Positions 33,316 through 43,219 of a DNA stretch of 43,351 nt are shown here, in pieces. The translations under genes and the position numbers were made by a program. The notes beneath the pieces were generated by a model that made no database searches, was not told the origin of the DNA, and worked only from the letters and a program-made list of their open reading frames with translations. Position 1 is the first letter of the stretch; each line of letters starts with the position of its first letter. Source of the DNA: Myxococcales bacterium (GTDB taxonomy: Bacteria > Myxococcota > Kuafuiibacteriia > Kuafuiibacteriales > Kuafuiibacteriaceae); assembly GCA_019634385.1 (NCBI GenBank), contig JAHQVK010000096.1, forward strand, positions 1 to 43,351, given 5' to 3'.

Positions 33316-34617
33316 TTATCTCGTTTGTTCTAAATCGTGTGGGTGAGGCTGTTTGATGACTTTCCCACCCTTCATCACAAACGAGACGTCAAGCAGTGCT
33401 TTGATGTCCACCAGGGGATCGTGCTTAACCGCGATAATATCTGCATAGCTGTTTGGCGAAATAGCCCCGAGATGTTCGTCACCAATAAGTTTGGCGCTGT
33501 GCAGAGTTGACGAAAGAATGGCGTCGATTGGCTTCATGCCCGCTTCAACCATGTAGACGAACTCCTGGGCGTTGGCGCCATGGGGTGATACGCCAGAGTC
33601 TGTGCCAAAAGCGATAGGTACACCAGCCTGCAACGCTTTGGTGAATGTCTCAGAAATGCGCGTGCCAATAGCGATTGCCTTCGGGCGAATGACCTCTGGA
33701 AAGTAACCCTGAACACGAGCCTTTTCGGCGACAAATCGACCTGCGCTGATAGTGGGAACATAGTAGGTAGCCGTCTTCTTAAAAAGAGCAATGCATTCGC
33801 TGTCCATATAGGTTGCGTGCTCTATTGAAGCGACACCAGCCTTTAAGGCTCGCTTCATACCCTCAGCTCCGTGAGCGTGAACCGCGACCTTGAATCCATA
33901 ATCTCTAGCGGTGTCCATCACCGCCAGAAGCTCTTCTTGGGAGAACTGAGGATTTTGCCCACTAGAAGCTACGCTGAGTACGCCTCCGGTGGCTGTGATT
34001 TTGATGAGGTTAGCACCTTCTTTGTACCGCTGGCGCACCGCCTGACGGGCCTCATGGGGGCCATTAATAACGCCTTGGGTAGGCTTGGGGTCAAAAGAAA
34101 ACGAGTGCGACAAACCGTTGCTAGGATCAGCGTGTCCCCCGGTGGTCGCGATTGCTGCAGCGGAGGTGTATATCCGGGGCCCAATGACCCAATCTTTCTG
34201 AATTGCGTTGCGGAGGGCAATGGACACATTGTGCCGATCGCCGAGGTCTCTAACGGCAGTAAAGCCGGCCATCAGAGTACGTCTTGCGTGTACCGAGGCC
34301 CGGAGTGCGTAGTCTCCAGCCCCCATGTAGAACCGTTCACTGTAGCTCTTTTTGTTGTGCTGTAAGGTCAGGTGCGTGTGGGCGTCTATCAGGCCGGGGA
34401 GTACCGTGTATTTTTTGAGATCAATCACCGCTGATGGACTGGCTGTGGGGGACGTATAACCGTTTGTGATCGCGTGTACTCGATCGTTTCGGACATGAAT
34501 CGTGACCTCGTTGCGAGGTTTGGCGGAACGACCGTCTAACATCCGACCGGCGTAAATAAAAATATCGGGTACCGTTTGCGTGACTGAGAGACTCAGGACG
34601 AAGAGGGTATGTAGCAC
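33316..34617 (-). CDS. Exported metal-dependent amidohydrolase (prolidase/imidazolonepropionase-like)
   Basis: A 433-residue TIM-barrel hydrolase. Metal ligands: HTH in [12 protein letters not shown], the carboxylated-lysine position in [29 protein letters not shown] and FGTDSGV. This set is typical of the Xaa-Pro/acyl-amino-acid amidohydrolases often annotated as amidohydrolase family proteins with a signal peptide. The N-terminal [11 protein letters not shown] is short but signal-like. The start is GTG at 34617. Substrate unknown. Its neighbours (a glycosyltransferase and glucan enzymes) do not identify the role. Confidence 0.85.
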   Translation of the reverse strand: MLHTLFVLSLSVTQTVPDIFIYAGRMLDGRSAKPRNEVTIHVRNDRVHAITNGYTSPTASPSAVIDLKKYTVLPGLIDAHTHLTLQHNKKSYSERFYMGAGDYALRASVHARRTLMAGFTAVRDLGDRHNVSIALRNAIQKDWVIGPRIYTSAAAIATTGGHADPSNGLSHSFSFDPKPTQGVINGPHEARQAVRQRYKEGANLIKITATGGVLSVASSGQNPQFSQEELLAVMDTARDYGFKVAVHAHGAEGMKRALKAGVASIEHATYMDSECIALFKKTATYYVPTISAGRFVAEKARVQGYFPEVIRPKAIAIGTRISETFTKALQAGVPIAFGTDSGVSPHGANAQEFVYMVEAGMKPIDAILSSTLHSAKLIGDEHLGAISPNSYADIIAVKHDPLVDIKALLDVSFVMKGGKVIKQPHPHDLEQTR

Positions 34618-34718
34618 CGAATGAGTGTGTACACGAAGTGGGGGTAGATGCTAGCGCAGCGGTGAGGCTATACCAGGACACCGTCGTTGATTTTGACCGG
34701 CAGATATAGCTATGCCCT

Positions 34719-37409
34719 CTAGCTTTTTTTGCTCGATGTGCCTTGCCGAGCGAGATCGATACTATAGTTATGTAGCGATTTAGACTGAATAAGTTTGGCT
34801 ACCAGACCAGTCCAACCCGTTTGATGAGATGCACCGATACCTCGCCCAAGGTCGCCATGAAAATACTCATAAAACAAAAGATATTTGGAAAAGAGAGGGT
34901 CGTCTTGTAGTTGTACTTGGTCTCCAAACACTGGTCTGCGACCACTGGCGTCTGGTTCAAAAATTCGGACGAGACGCATAGATAATTCTTGAGAGATATC
35001 TAAAAGACTTTGGAATTGTTGAGAACCGGTTGGGCATTCCACTCGAAATTCATCTCCGTAGTAGTGATGAAACTTTTGGAGAGATTCGATAATGAGGTAG
35101 TTGAGTGGCATCCAAATAGGCCCACGCCAGTTCGAATTTCCGCCGAATAGATGTGTTGTTGATTCGGCAGGAGAATATTCAACTGAAAATTCTGTCCCAT
35201 TATGTTTGAAGCTAAATGGACTATCTTGATGAATCTTGGATAAGCTCCTGATGCCATAGAGCGACAAAAATTCTTTCTCGTGGAGCATATATCGAAGAAG
35301 ACATTTCATGCGATGCCCACGAAGAAGGGACAACAATCGGCGCTGTCCCTGTCCTGGTACCTCCCAATGAGAGACTAAGGCCCGAAGATCGGGCCTATGG
35401 TCTAAGAACCACTCCATCCGTCTACTAAAATCGGGTAGTTGAGCCAGAAAAGCTGGTTCTAGTGTCTCAACGGCAAATAACGGAATGAGACCTACCATAC
35501 TACGAATTCGGAGTGGAACTGATGCCCTCTGCCCATTGCGCTCCGGGAAGTCCAGCACATCGTAGTAGAATCCATCTTGCTCATCCCACAAACCGGTACC
35601 GTTGGTATCGTTCATTGCCTTGGCTATGTACAAAAAATGTTCGAAAAACTTGGTGGCAATATCTTCGTAGACTTTGTTGTGAAGCGCAAGCTCAAGGGCA
35701 ATGCGCATGAGATTGAGACAGTACATGGCCATCCAAGCGGTTCCATCCGATTGGTCGAGATGGCCTCCCGTTGGTAGTTCGGTGCTCCGATCAAAAATAC
35801 CTATATTATCAAGGCCTAAGAAACCACCTTGGAAAATATGCTCTCCATGGGCATCCTTGCGGTTTACCCACCACGTGAAATTAAGTAAGAGTTTGTGAAA
35901 GACTCGCTCAAGAAAGAAAATATCACCGTGGCCGCCCCGTTGTTTGCGATCTATCTGAAAGACTCGCCATGTTGCCCATGCATGCACAGGGGGATTTACG
36001 TCCCCAAAAGCCCACTCATAGGCCGGAATTTGTCCGTTGGGGTGCATGTACCATTCGCGTGTAAGGAGAACCAGTTGGTCTTTAGCAAACTGGGCGTCAA
36101 CTAGTGCAAGAGGGATACAGTGAAACGCCAAGTCCCAAGCTGCAAACCATGGATATTCCCAGGTGTCGGGCATAGATAAAATATGGCGGCATTCCAAATG
36201 ACGCCAATCACTGTTGCGTCCCATCTGACGATGTATTGGGGGCTCCGGTTGCGCAGGATCCCCATCAAGCCACTGAGATACATCAAAATAGTAAAATTGT
36301 TTGCTCCATATCATCCCGGCCAAAGCCTGACGATGGATATTTTTATGCTCTCCTGAGTCGATCGACTGCTGAAGTTGTTCGTAGAATACGTTTGCTTCGC
36401 GAATGCGGGCGGAAAAGATATTATCTATGTCAGCCTCGCTGAACTGCTGCTGAGAAGTTGTGGTGTACGCGCGAACAGCTACGTGTTCTCCTGGTGCGAG
36501 TGTAAAACTATAGTGAGATGCGCATTTTGTGCCTCGAGCTTGGGTGGAGATAGCCTTAGTATCGCCGTTAATAACGTACTTGTGAAATGCGTCTTTAAAT
36601 GATCCTACAGCATGTGGACGGTTAAAGTGGCGTCCAGGGTCGGTTTCATTTTCGCAGTACAGAAGAGTTCCACCGGGCTGAAAGCCTCCATAGCGGTCCT
36701 TGAGTTCATCACTATAGATTTTGACGGAGTCTGACGCGACTTGTTCCAGGTGAGGTTTGGTCGCCTTCTGGTCCCAGTCCCATGTGTTTCTTAACCATAG
36801 ATGAGGAAGTAGATGGATTTCGGCCGCTTCTGGGCCTCGGTTGTATGCTGTAACCCGCAGAAAAACTTCGCCAGGCTTGCGCTGAGCATACTCGATCTCT
36901 ACATCAAAATAGCGACTATCACGGAAAATACCGGTATCGACCAACTCGTATTCTGGTTCGAGTTTACTTCGTTTGCTATTACGCTCTGTTAACAATTCAT
37001 AGGGAAAAGCCGCTTGTGGGTATTTGTAGAGCATTTTCGCATATGAATGACTCGGTGTTGCATCCAGATAATAATATAGTTCTTTGACATCTTCGCCATG
37101 GTTGGCTTGCTCGTTGGTGAGGCCATAGAGACGCTCTTTTAATATGGGATCTTGACCGTTCCAAAGAGCTATGGCCAAACACAGAAGCTGTCGATCATCA
37201 CTCCAGCCTCCAATGCCATCTTCGCCCCAACGATAAGCTCTGCTTCTAGCGTGGTCATGGGGAAAGTAGTCCCAGGCTGCACCGTCTAGACTGTAGTCTT
37301 CGCGTACGGTCCCCCATTGTCGTTCACTTAGGTATGGGCCCCACGTTTTCCATTGATGACCAGCTTGGGTCAAGCGTTCGACTTCAGGGTTAGTTGTCTT
37401 GTCTACCAT
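34719..37409 (-). CDS. GH63-like glucosidase (MGH1-like glycoside hydrolase)
   Basis: An 896-residue (alpha/alpha)6-barrel glycosidase of the bacterial GH63-like/MGH1-like group. N-terminal DGAAWDYFPHDHARSRAYRWGEDG, then WDEQDGFYYD, SHWEVPGQGQRRLLS, and NWRGPIWMPLNYL near the C-terminus are characteristic. There is no signal peptide, so it acts in the cytoplasm, probably on a short alpha-glucoside or mannosyl/glucosylglycerate-type solute. Exact specificity is not readable. A good GAAGGA lies seven bases upstream of the ATG. The debranching enzyme gene is 97 bases upstream on the same strand, so the two probably form one operon. Confidence 0.85.
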   Translation of the reverse strand: MVDKTTNPEVERLTQAGHQWKTWGPYLSERQWGTVREDYSLDGAAWDYFPHDHARSRAYRWGEDGIGGWSDDRQLLCLAIALWNGQDPILKERLYGLTNEQANHGEDVKELYYYLDATPSHSYAKMLYKYPQAAFPYELLTERNSKRSKLEPEYELVDTGIFRDSRYFDVEIEYAQRKPGEVFLRVTAYNRGPEAAEIHLLPHLWLRNTWDWDQKATKPHLEQVASDSVKIYSDELKDRYGGFQPGGTLLYCENETDPGRHFNRPHAVGSFKDAFHKYVINGDTKAISTQARGTKCASHYSFTLAPGEHVAVRAYTTTSQQQFSEADIDNIFSARIREANVFYEQLQQSIDSGEHKNIHRQALAGMIWSKQFYYFDVSQWLDGDPAQPEPPIHRQMGRNSDWRHLECRHILSMPDTWEYPWFAAWDLAFHCIPLALVDAQFAKDQLVLLTREWYMHPNGQIPAYEWAFGDVNPPVHAWATWRVFQIDRKQRGGHGDIFFLERVFHKLLLNFTWWVNRKDAHGEHIFQGGFLGLDNIGIFDRSTELPTGGHLDQSDGTAWMAMYCLNLMRIALELALHNKVYEDIATKFFEHFLYIAKAMNDTNGTGLWDEQDGFYYDVLDFPERNGQRASVPLRIRSMVGLIPLFAVETLEPAFLAQLPDFSRRMEWFLDHRPDLRALVSHWEVPGQGQRRLLSLLRGHRMKCLLRYMLHEKEFLSLYGIRSLSKIHQDSPFSFKHNGTEFSVEYSPAESTTHLFGGNSNWRGPIWMPLNYLIIESLQKFHHYYGDEFRVECPTGSQQFQSLLDISQELSMRLVRIFEPDASGRRPVFGDQVQLQDDPLFSKYLLFYEYFHGDLGRGIGASHQTGWTGLVAKLIQSKSLHNYSIDLARQGTSSKKS

Positions 37410-37506
37410 GATGTATTCCTTCGAACGTGCATTGTTCGTTGCCTATGTTTCCTTGGTCTCAACTACTAGCGTGGTTGAATGATTTTAGGAATGTGACTTT
37501 TATATT

Positions 37507-39573
37507 TCAGGCGGCATGAAGTTTTCTTAAAAGTATCTGTATTCTCAGCCATTCGCTGAGTGACCAGGCCTGAAAGGGAGCACCACCGGGTGTATGTGGT
37601 GGGTTACCATCCATTACTTCAGGGAAGTGGCCACTACCTTTGCTTAATTCGGTCCATGGATCTATAAACCGCCGTTGGGCTTCGTGAAGATGGTGATTGT
37701 TTCTCTTCTCTGTGCTGGTTCGCGTGCGGAGCCAGGCTTCAATAAAGGGACCCAACAGCCATGGCCAGGCCGTGCCTTGGTGGTACGCTTGATCCCGTTT
37801 CCGTGGATCTCCCCCATATTTTCCCTGGTAGTCGGGGTGATCGGGGGTCAGGGTTCTCACCCCTCCGGGGACAAGAAGTTTGGCTTCTACAAGGTCCACC
37901 ACTTGTCGTGCGATCGGTGGCTCAACGAGTAGATAAGGGAGGCCACCAACCGCCAGGAGTTGGTTTGGACGCAGTGATGTGTCTATGCATCCCGGTTTGT
38001 GAAAGTTGTCCACAACATCGGCCAACCATCCTTGAGGGGTAACAAAGCGTTTAGAGAAACTTTTTTTCTGAGTTTCGTATAGCTTTACCCACTCCTCTGC
38101 CCGGTGGGGAAGGAGCTGGGCCCCGGCTTTTAGAGCATTAAACCACAGCGCTTGAAGTTCTACTGGTTTCCCTATGCGCGGCGTGATCACAGAAGAGCCT
38201 ACTTTTGCGTCCATCCATGTTAGTGCCTTGTCTGAGGTCCCCGCAGCCAACAGGCCATCGATTTGGAGTTGTATGTTGTACCTGGTACCACTACTATAAT
38301 GATCGATGATTTCTTCAATGGCCCTCAACCAATCATCTGGTGGTTTTTTGTCCGTATGCTTCGAAAGCATTGTGACTAGCTCATGAACTACAATAACAAA
38401 CCAAAGTGAGGCATCCGCGGAATTGTACTCTGGTGGTCCGTGGTCTGTGAATCGATTCGGGACCATTCCTTGGGAAATATATTTTGCCCAGGTAGAGACG
38501 ATACGCTGTGCGGGTTCGCTACGGCCCACGGAGAGGCATAAGCCGCGGAGCGCAATAAATGTATCTCGGCCCCAATCTGTAAACCACGGGTAACCGGCAA
38601 TAATACTCAAGCCTTGGCTCCGGTGTATCATATATGATTCAGCAGCTCGAAGAGCAGTGTGCATGCTTAGCGTGTGTTGAGGTAAAGCAGGAGTGATCGC
38701 GCTATCAGGTGCAGAGGTGGTCCGGTTACTCCGGAGATCAGATGGTATGGCGCTGAGTATAGAAGAGGGCATTCTTCGGTATTTCTCTCTCTCTTTTAGG
38801 TGAGTAAATACCGCTTCAGGGTCTCCATAGACGTTCGCCCCAGGACGCACAATCACTTGAGCTGGGTGCTCTGGAGAGAGCTTAAAGCTGAAGATACCTG
38901 GCGAGGCCAAGTCTTCGATATGGTCCAGTCCTCGATCGCGTTCTGCTGCATACAAAAATTGTCGATACCAGATCGGTACGTGTTCGTAGTCCCCATTGCA
39001 GAGCCAACTTACTGGCATGGTACCAGTGGTTGGTCTCCAAATAACCCCACCGTTTGTAAAAGTCTCGGCCGTAAATAGAAGATCTTGGCTCTCCTGTTGC
39101 AATTGGTGATAGTTTTTTGCGGCCAACAAGGGTCTCACGAATAGTTGAGCCTGACTAGAGCCTGATATATTCCATTCGAGTAAGACCTCACCACTTTCGA
39201 ATACCGAGACTATGGAGTGCTGAAGGGATATGGTATCGCTCAAGGCGTATTGCCACCTTGGCCAGGGAGAGAGTGAAAACATATTCAAGAGTTTGTTCCC
39301 CTCCGGATGCCTGACACCGGGATGGTATTCGTGCGCAGAGAGAAAATAGGTCTGCTCTTCTATTCGTAGCCAAACCTCTAGGCCTGTCACTAGCACCATC
39401 CGGGTTACACAAGAAGATGAGTCGGGGTGAACGATCGAAGGGGCTGCGGACTGTCGCAGAGGATGCGGGCCGATGATCATTAACGCATGGTAGCGTCTGC
39501 GTCTTAACAGGTCGCTGCTGCCACTTGAGAACCCTCCTAGACCGTCCGCTTCCAACCATTCAACCGTTTCCAT
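37507..39573 (-). CDS. Glycogen debranching enzyme, archaeal/GH133 amylo-alpha-1,6-glucosidase type
   Basis: A 688-residue enzyme with the GDE_N domain at the start (EADGLGGFSSGSSDLLRRRRYHALM) and the C-terminal (alpha/alpha)6 barrel with AGYPWFTDWGRDTFIALRGL, typical of amylo-1,6-glucosidases. NQLLAVGGLPY and GTAWPWLLGPFIEAW follow. It removes alpha-1,6 branches left on glycogen. No signal peptide, so cytosolic. It lies upstream of, and probably operonic with, the GH63-like gene. The 188-base gap to the divergent lipoprotein gene probably holds the promoters of both. Confidence 0.9.
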   Translation of the reverse strand: METVEWLEADGLGGFSSGSSDLLRRRRYHALMIIGPHPLRQSAAPSIVHPDSSSCVTRMVLVTGLEVWLRIEEQTYFLSAHEYHPGVRHPEGNKLLNMFSLSPWPRWQYALSDTISLQHSIVSVFESGEVLLEWNISGSSQAQLFVRPLLAAKNYHQLQQESQDLLFTAETFTNGGVIWRPTTGTMPVSWLCNGDYEHVPIWYRQFLYAAERDRGLDHIEDLASPGIFSFKLSPEHPAQVIVRPGANVYGDPEAVFTHLKEREKYRRMPSSILSAIPSDLRSNRTTSAPDSAITPALPQHTLSMHTALRAAESYMIHRSQGLSIIAGYPWFTDWGRDTFIALRGLCLSVGRSEPAQRIVSTWAKYISQGMVPNRFTDHGPPEYNSADASLWFVIVVHELVTMLSKHTDKKPPDDWLRAIEEIIDHYSSGTRYNIQLQIDGLLAAGTSDKALTWMDAKVGSSVITPRIGKPVELQALWFNALKAGAQLLPHRAEEWVKLYETQKKSFSKRFVTPQGWLADVVDNFHKPGCIDTSLRPNQLLAVGGLPYLLVEPPIARQVVDLVEAKLLVPGGVRTLTPDHPDYQGKYGGDPRKRDQAYHQGTAWPWLLGPFIEAWLRTRTSTEKRNNHHLHEAQRRFIDPWTELSKGSGHFPEVMDGNPPHTPGGAPFQAWSLSEWLRIQILLRKLHAA

Positions 39574-39761
39574 GGCTGGTTTATAGCGCTATCCTCGCTT
39601 TTTACCTAAAACGCAGCACCTCAGAGCTGCAATAGGCAATGGTTGCGCATGCTGTACTCGACGGACCTAGTATGGAGCCCAGTCTCGTTGCGGACAGATT
39701 TCGGTGAAGTTGGGGTGGTTTTGACTTCCCTTCAAGAAACTTGGGGGTCTAGGCCACGGGT

Positions 39762-42700
39762 ATGATGCGGTTGCCAGAGATCGTTTTTTGTGTGGGTTTA
39801 GGAGGGCTAGTAGGACTGAGTTCGTGCAAGCCGCCAACACTACCGGCCAGCACTGGAGATGCTCGGCAAGAGGTGTCGCTACCAACTGCGAGTGCTTCGC
39901 CCGTGCTAGCCTCCCTTTTTGGTGGCGCTGGGGGTCAGTCAGCGCTGCAATTCACTTCGTCACCAGCCCAAGTTCTCGCTGAGTCCCCCGGCAAGGCCGG
40001 TGATCAGCCGGTATCACAACCCTCTTCGTCGCTAGACCCGACCTCTCCTCACGGCAGTGCTGGTAGCCAGCCAGCCTCACAACCAGGTTCAGTACCACAC
40101 GATCTAGACTCTCCAGATCGTGATGCCAGCAGTCAGCCAACCTCACAACCAGGTTCATCATTGGGTGGTTCAGACAACCCGCAATATGGTGGGAGGGCCT
40201 CGGCGCAGCCAAGCTCCTCTCCAGCGACTAACAAAAAGGCACATCACTCTACTTCTTCGCAGCCTGGTTCATCTCCCCATACCCCTTCTTCTTCAGGGGT
40301 TAAAAACCCACATGCGCATCCTTCTCACCAGAAGGAAGGTTTGGGATCGAAGTCTTCTTCTGAAGACGAGCCTCCTAAGTTCAACTTTCTTGGTCCTGTC
40401 CGGCAAGTAACTTTGGCCGGGCGCCGGGCTGGTGAGGGCTATTTTTCCAAGGATGGTCACTCGATGGTGTTCCAGTCGGAACGTATCCCAGAGAATCCTT
40501 TTTACCAGATATTTCTGATGAACATGGTTACTGGTGCGGTGAGCCAGGTGTCGCCTGGAGTTGGAAAAACGACCTGCTCGTGGATTCATCCGAACGGTGA
40601 CAAGGTTTTGTTTTCTTCAACCCATGGTGATCCACAAGCGGTCGAGAAAATGAAAGCGGAGCTCGAACTTAGGGCGTCAGGGAAAGAGCGGCGGTACGCT
40701 TGGGACTATGACGAATATTTTGATCTATACGAATTTTCCATCGAGAATGGAGATATAAGGAAGTTAACTACTGCAATTGGATATGATGCGGAAGCATCAT
40801 GGTCGCCGGATGGTGAGTGGGTTGTATTTGCCTCAAATCGCCGAGCGTTTAGTGAAGAAATGACCGAAGAGGAGAAAGCTCACTTTAAGGTAGACGCGTC
40901 ATATATGATCGATGTTTACCGAATGCGAGCAGATGGAAGTCAGTTGCAACGACTCACTTCTCATGCTGGCTATGACGGGGGGCCGTTTTTTAGTCCTGAT
41001 GGTAAACAAATTACTTGGCGGCGGTTTGATACAAAAGGGGAGCGAGCTGAAATTTGGACCATGAACGCGGATGGTACCGAAGCCAAGGCACTAACTTCGT
41101 GGGGTGTAATGTCGTGGGCTCCATACTATCATCCGTCGGGCGATTATATTATTTTTACCACGAACCGCCACGGTTTCGCCAATTTTGAGCTCTATATTTT
41201 GAGAACTGACGGAAAGGGAGAGCCGGTCCGAGTTACTCATGAGGATGGCTTTGATGGACTTCCAGTCTTCACCCCGGATGGCGCTACGCTTGTATGGACC
41301 ACCTCTCGCACGCCAAACAAGCAAGGACAGTTGTTCGCAGCTTCATGGGATGATGCAAAGGCACGGACCGTATTGGGGCTGAGTGCTTGGAAGTCTGATG
41401 TCGCGGTGATCAAGGAGAAAATTGTACTTGATGCCGTACAGTTGGAGGAACATGTCCAAGTACTTACCTCATCAGAGATGGAAGGAAGGCTAACTGGTAC
41501 GGCGGGGGAGAAATTAGCGACGGACTATGTCCGGAAGAAATTTGTCTCTTTAGGCCTCGAGCCAGGTGTGAATGACCAATGGTTTGAACCCTTTTCTTTT
41601 ACATCCCGCGTAAACCTCAAAGGTGACAATCAGTTGGTACTGCAGACTGGGAGCGTAGCTAAGGCTTTGGAGCTCGACAAAAACTGGCGGCCCATAGCCT
41701 TTTCGCAGACGGGTACGATCGCCAAGGCAGGAGTGATTTTTGCGGGATATGGCATAGTTGCGCCTGAGGAGGAGGACCAGTTAGCGTATGACGCTTATGG
41801 CGATATTGATGTCGCTGATAAATGGGTGATGGTGTTTCGGTTTATGCCTTCTGAGGTACCGGTGGGTCGCAGGCAGTATTTGGCACGATTTAGCACCCTT
41901 CGATACAAGGCGATGGAGGCCAGAGATCGTGGCGCCAAGGGGCTGTTGGTTGTTTCTGGACCCCGGTCCAAAGTAAATGAGTCGTTGGTTCCGCTTCGTT
42001 TCGACGCTACGCTATCCGGAGCGGGAATTATGGCAGTTTCAATCTCCGACGAAGTGGCGACGGAGATTGTAGGTGGTAAAGAACGATTGGAGGCTCTGCA
42101 AGCAGAGTTGGATAAAGGTGTAAATGTCCAGCCTTACCCCCTTCCTGACTATCAACTCGAGGCTTCGGTTGGCCTTGAGTTCACCAAGTCCAAAGGAAGA
42201 AACGTTGTTGCCCGTCTTCGTCTTGGGGAAAGTTTATCAGCACCTCCGGTGGTCATCGGTGCTCATATTGATCATCTAGGTCGGGGTGAAGGGGGTGACT
42301 CTTTGGCTAAAGAGGGTGACAAGGGCAAGATCCATCACGGAGCGGATGACAATGCTTCGGGTGTAGCGGGGTTGTTGGAGATCGCTCGGTACTTGGTGGA
42401 TAGAAAGCGAGAAGGTGCGCTAAAGGGAGCTAATCGTGATGTGATGTTTGTAGCCTGGTCGGGTGAAGAACTGGGCTTGTACGGGTCGAATCATTTTGTG
42501 AAGCAGCGTTCGGAACAAGGGTTATCAACCCAAGTAATGGCCTATTTGAATATGGATATGATCGGTCGTTTGCGTCGATCGGCAGTCATTCAAGGTGCGG
42601 GCTCAAGCCCTCAATGGACGAGGCTGTTGGAGGAGGTGAATACTGCCTTCCAAGTACCAATTCGAGTCGGCATGGATACATATCTACCAACCGATGCAAC

Positions 42701-43196
42701 CCCGTTTTATTTAGGTGGAGTTCCCATTCTGAGTGCTTTTACCGGCGCGCATTCGGAGTATCATACCCCGAATGATACCGCAGATAAACTAAACTATGAG
42801 GGGATAGCTCGCGTGGCTGGACTTATGGGGGCGGTTACTGAACACCTGGCAGTAAGTGGCACGAAGTTGGAGTACCAAAAGGTGCCACCACCGAAGGCCC
42901 AACGTTCTCGCCGCCTAGGTCGGGCGTACATCGGAACGATCCCGGACTATATTCATTCATCAGAAGACGCTAGCGAGGGCGTAAAATTGTCTGGAGTAGC
43001 GGTAGGGGGCCCGGCTGAGCAGGCAGGCGTTCAAGGAGGCGATATTCTCGTGGGGCTTGGTGGTCAGCCAATCAACAATATCTATGATTTTGTTCGGCTC
43101 CTGGATACTCTAAAAGTAGGTGAGACGACGGTTGCCGATGTGATTCGAAATGGCGAGAAGTTGTCATTGGATCTGACTGTTGGCAGTCGCCAATAG
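39762..43196 (+). CDS. Lipoprotein with PD40 propeller, M28 aminopeptidase and PDZ domains
   Basis: A 1144-residue protein. The lipoprotein signal has the lipobox GLSSC (Cys22). Residues ~25-205 are a Ser/Gln/Pro-rich repetitive linker. Residues ~210-520 form a TolB/PD40 beta-propeller with several SPDG/NPDG-type repeats (EASWSPDGEWVVFASN). A PA-like insert precedes and interrupts the M28 peptidase domain (~570-1020): ligands HIDHLG, ADDNASG, SGEELGLYGS, MDMIG and AHSEYHTPND are all present. A C-terminal PDZ domain spans ~1045-1140. It probably resides at the outer membrane and cleaves peptides. The start could also be the next Met (39765). The palindromic repeat copy 3 begins about 20 bases after its stop. 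Confidence 0.88.
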   Translation: MMRLPEIVFCVGLGGLVGLSSCKPPTLPASTGDARQEVSLPTASASPVLASLFGGAGGQSALQFTSSPAQVLAESPGKAGDQPVSQPSSSLDPTSPHGSAGSQPASQPGSVPHDLDSPDRDASSQPTSQPGSSLGGSDNPQYGGRASAQPSSSPATNKKAHHSTSSQPGSSPHTPSSSGVKNPHAHPSHQKEGLGSKSSSEDEPPKFNFLGPVRQVTLAGRRAGEGYFSKDGHSMVFQSERIPENPFYQIFLMNMVTGAVSQVSPGVGKTTCSWIHPNGDKVLFSSTHGDPQAVEKMKAELELRASGKERRYAWDYDEYFDLYEFSIENGDIRKLTTAIGYDAEASWSPDGEWVVFASNRRAFSEEMTEEEKAHFKVDASYMIDVYRMRADGSQLQRLTSHAGYDGGPFFSPDGKQITWRRFDTKGERAEIWTMNADGTEAKALTSWGVMSWAPYYHPSGDYIIFTTNRHGFANFELYILRTDGKGEPVRVTHEDGFDGLPVFTPDGATLVWTTSRTPNKQGQLFAASWDDAKARTVLGLSAWKSDVAVIKEKIVLDAVQLEEHVQVLTSSEMEGRLTGTAGEKLATDYVRKKFVSLGLEPGVNDQWFEPFSFTSRVNLKGDNQLVLQTGSVAKALELDKNWRPIAFSQTGTIAKAGVIFAGYGIVAPEEEDQLAYDAYGDIDVADKWVMVFRFMPSEVPVGRRQYLARFSTLRYKAMEARDRGAKGLLVVSGPRSKVNESLVPLRFDATLSGAGIMAVSISDEVATEIVGGKERLEALQAELDKGVNVQPYPLPDYQLEASVGLEFTKSKGRNVVARLRLGESLSAPPVVIGAHIDHLGRGEGGDSLAKEGDKGKIHHGADDNASGVAGLLEIARYLVDRKREGALKGANRDVMFVAWSGEELGLYGSNHFVKQRSEQGLSTQVMAYLNMDMIGRLRRSAVIQGAGSSPQWTRLLEEVNTAFQVPIRVGMDTYLPTDATPFYLGGVPILSAFTGAHSEYHTPNDTADKLNYEGIARVAGLMGAVTEHLAVSGTKLEYQKVPPPKAQRSRRLGRAYIGTIPDYIHSSEDASEGVKLSGVAVGGPAEQAGVQGGDILVGLGGQPINNIYDFVRLLDTLKVGETTVADVIRNGEKLSLDLTVGSRQ
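39985..40285 (+). repeat. Low-complexity Ser/Gln/Pro repeat array within the M28 lipoprotein
   Basis: An irregular ~22-codon repeat with the consensus (S/A)SQPxSQPGSS. At DNA level CCTCACAACCAGGTTCA recurs at 40075 and 40141 exactly 66 bases apart, with a partial third unit near 40259. It forms an extended linker after the lipidated cysteine, presumably to hold the enzyme away from the membrane. Confidence 0.75.
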
Positions 43197-43219
43197 CGTA
43201 TAATTCCACGCCGCAACCC

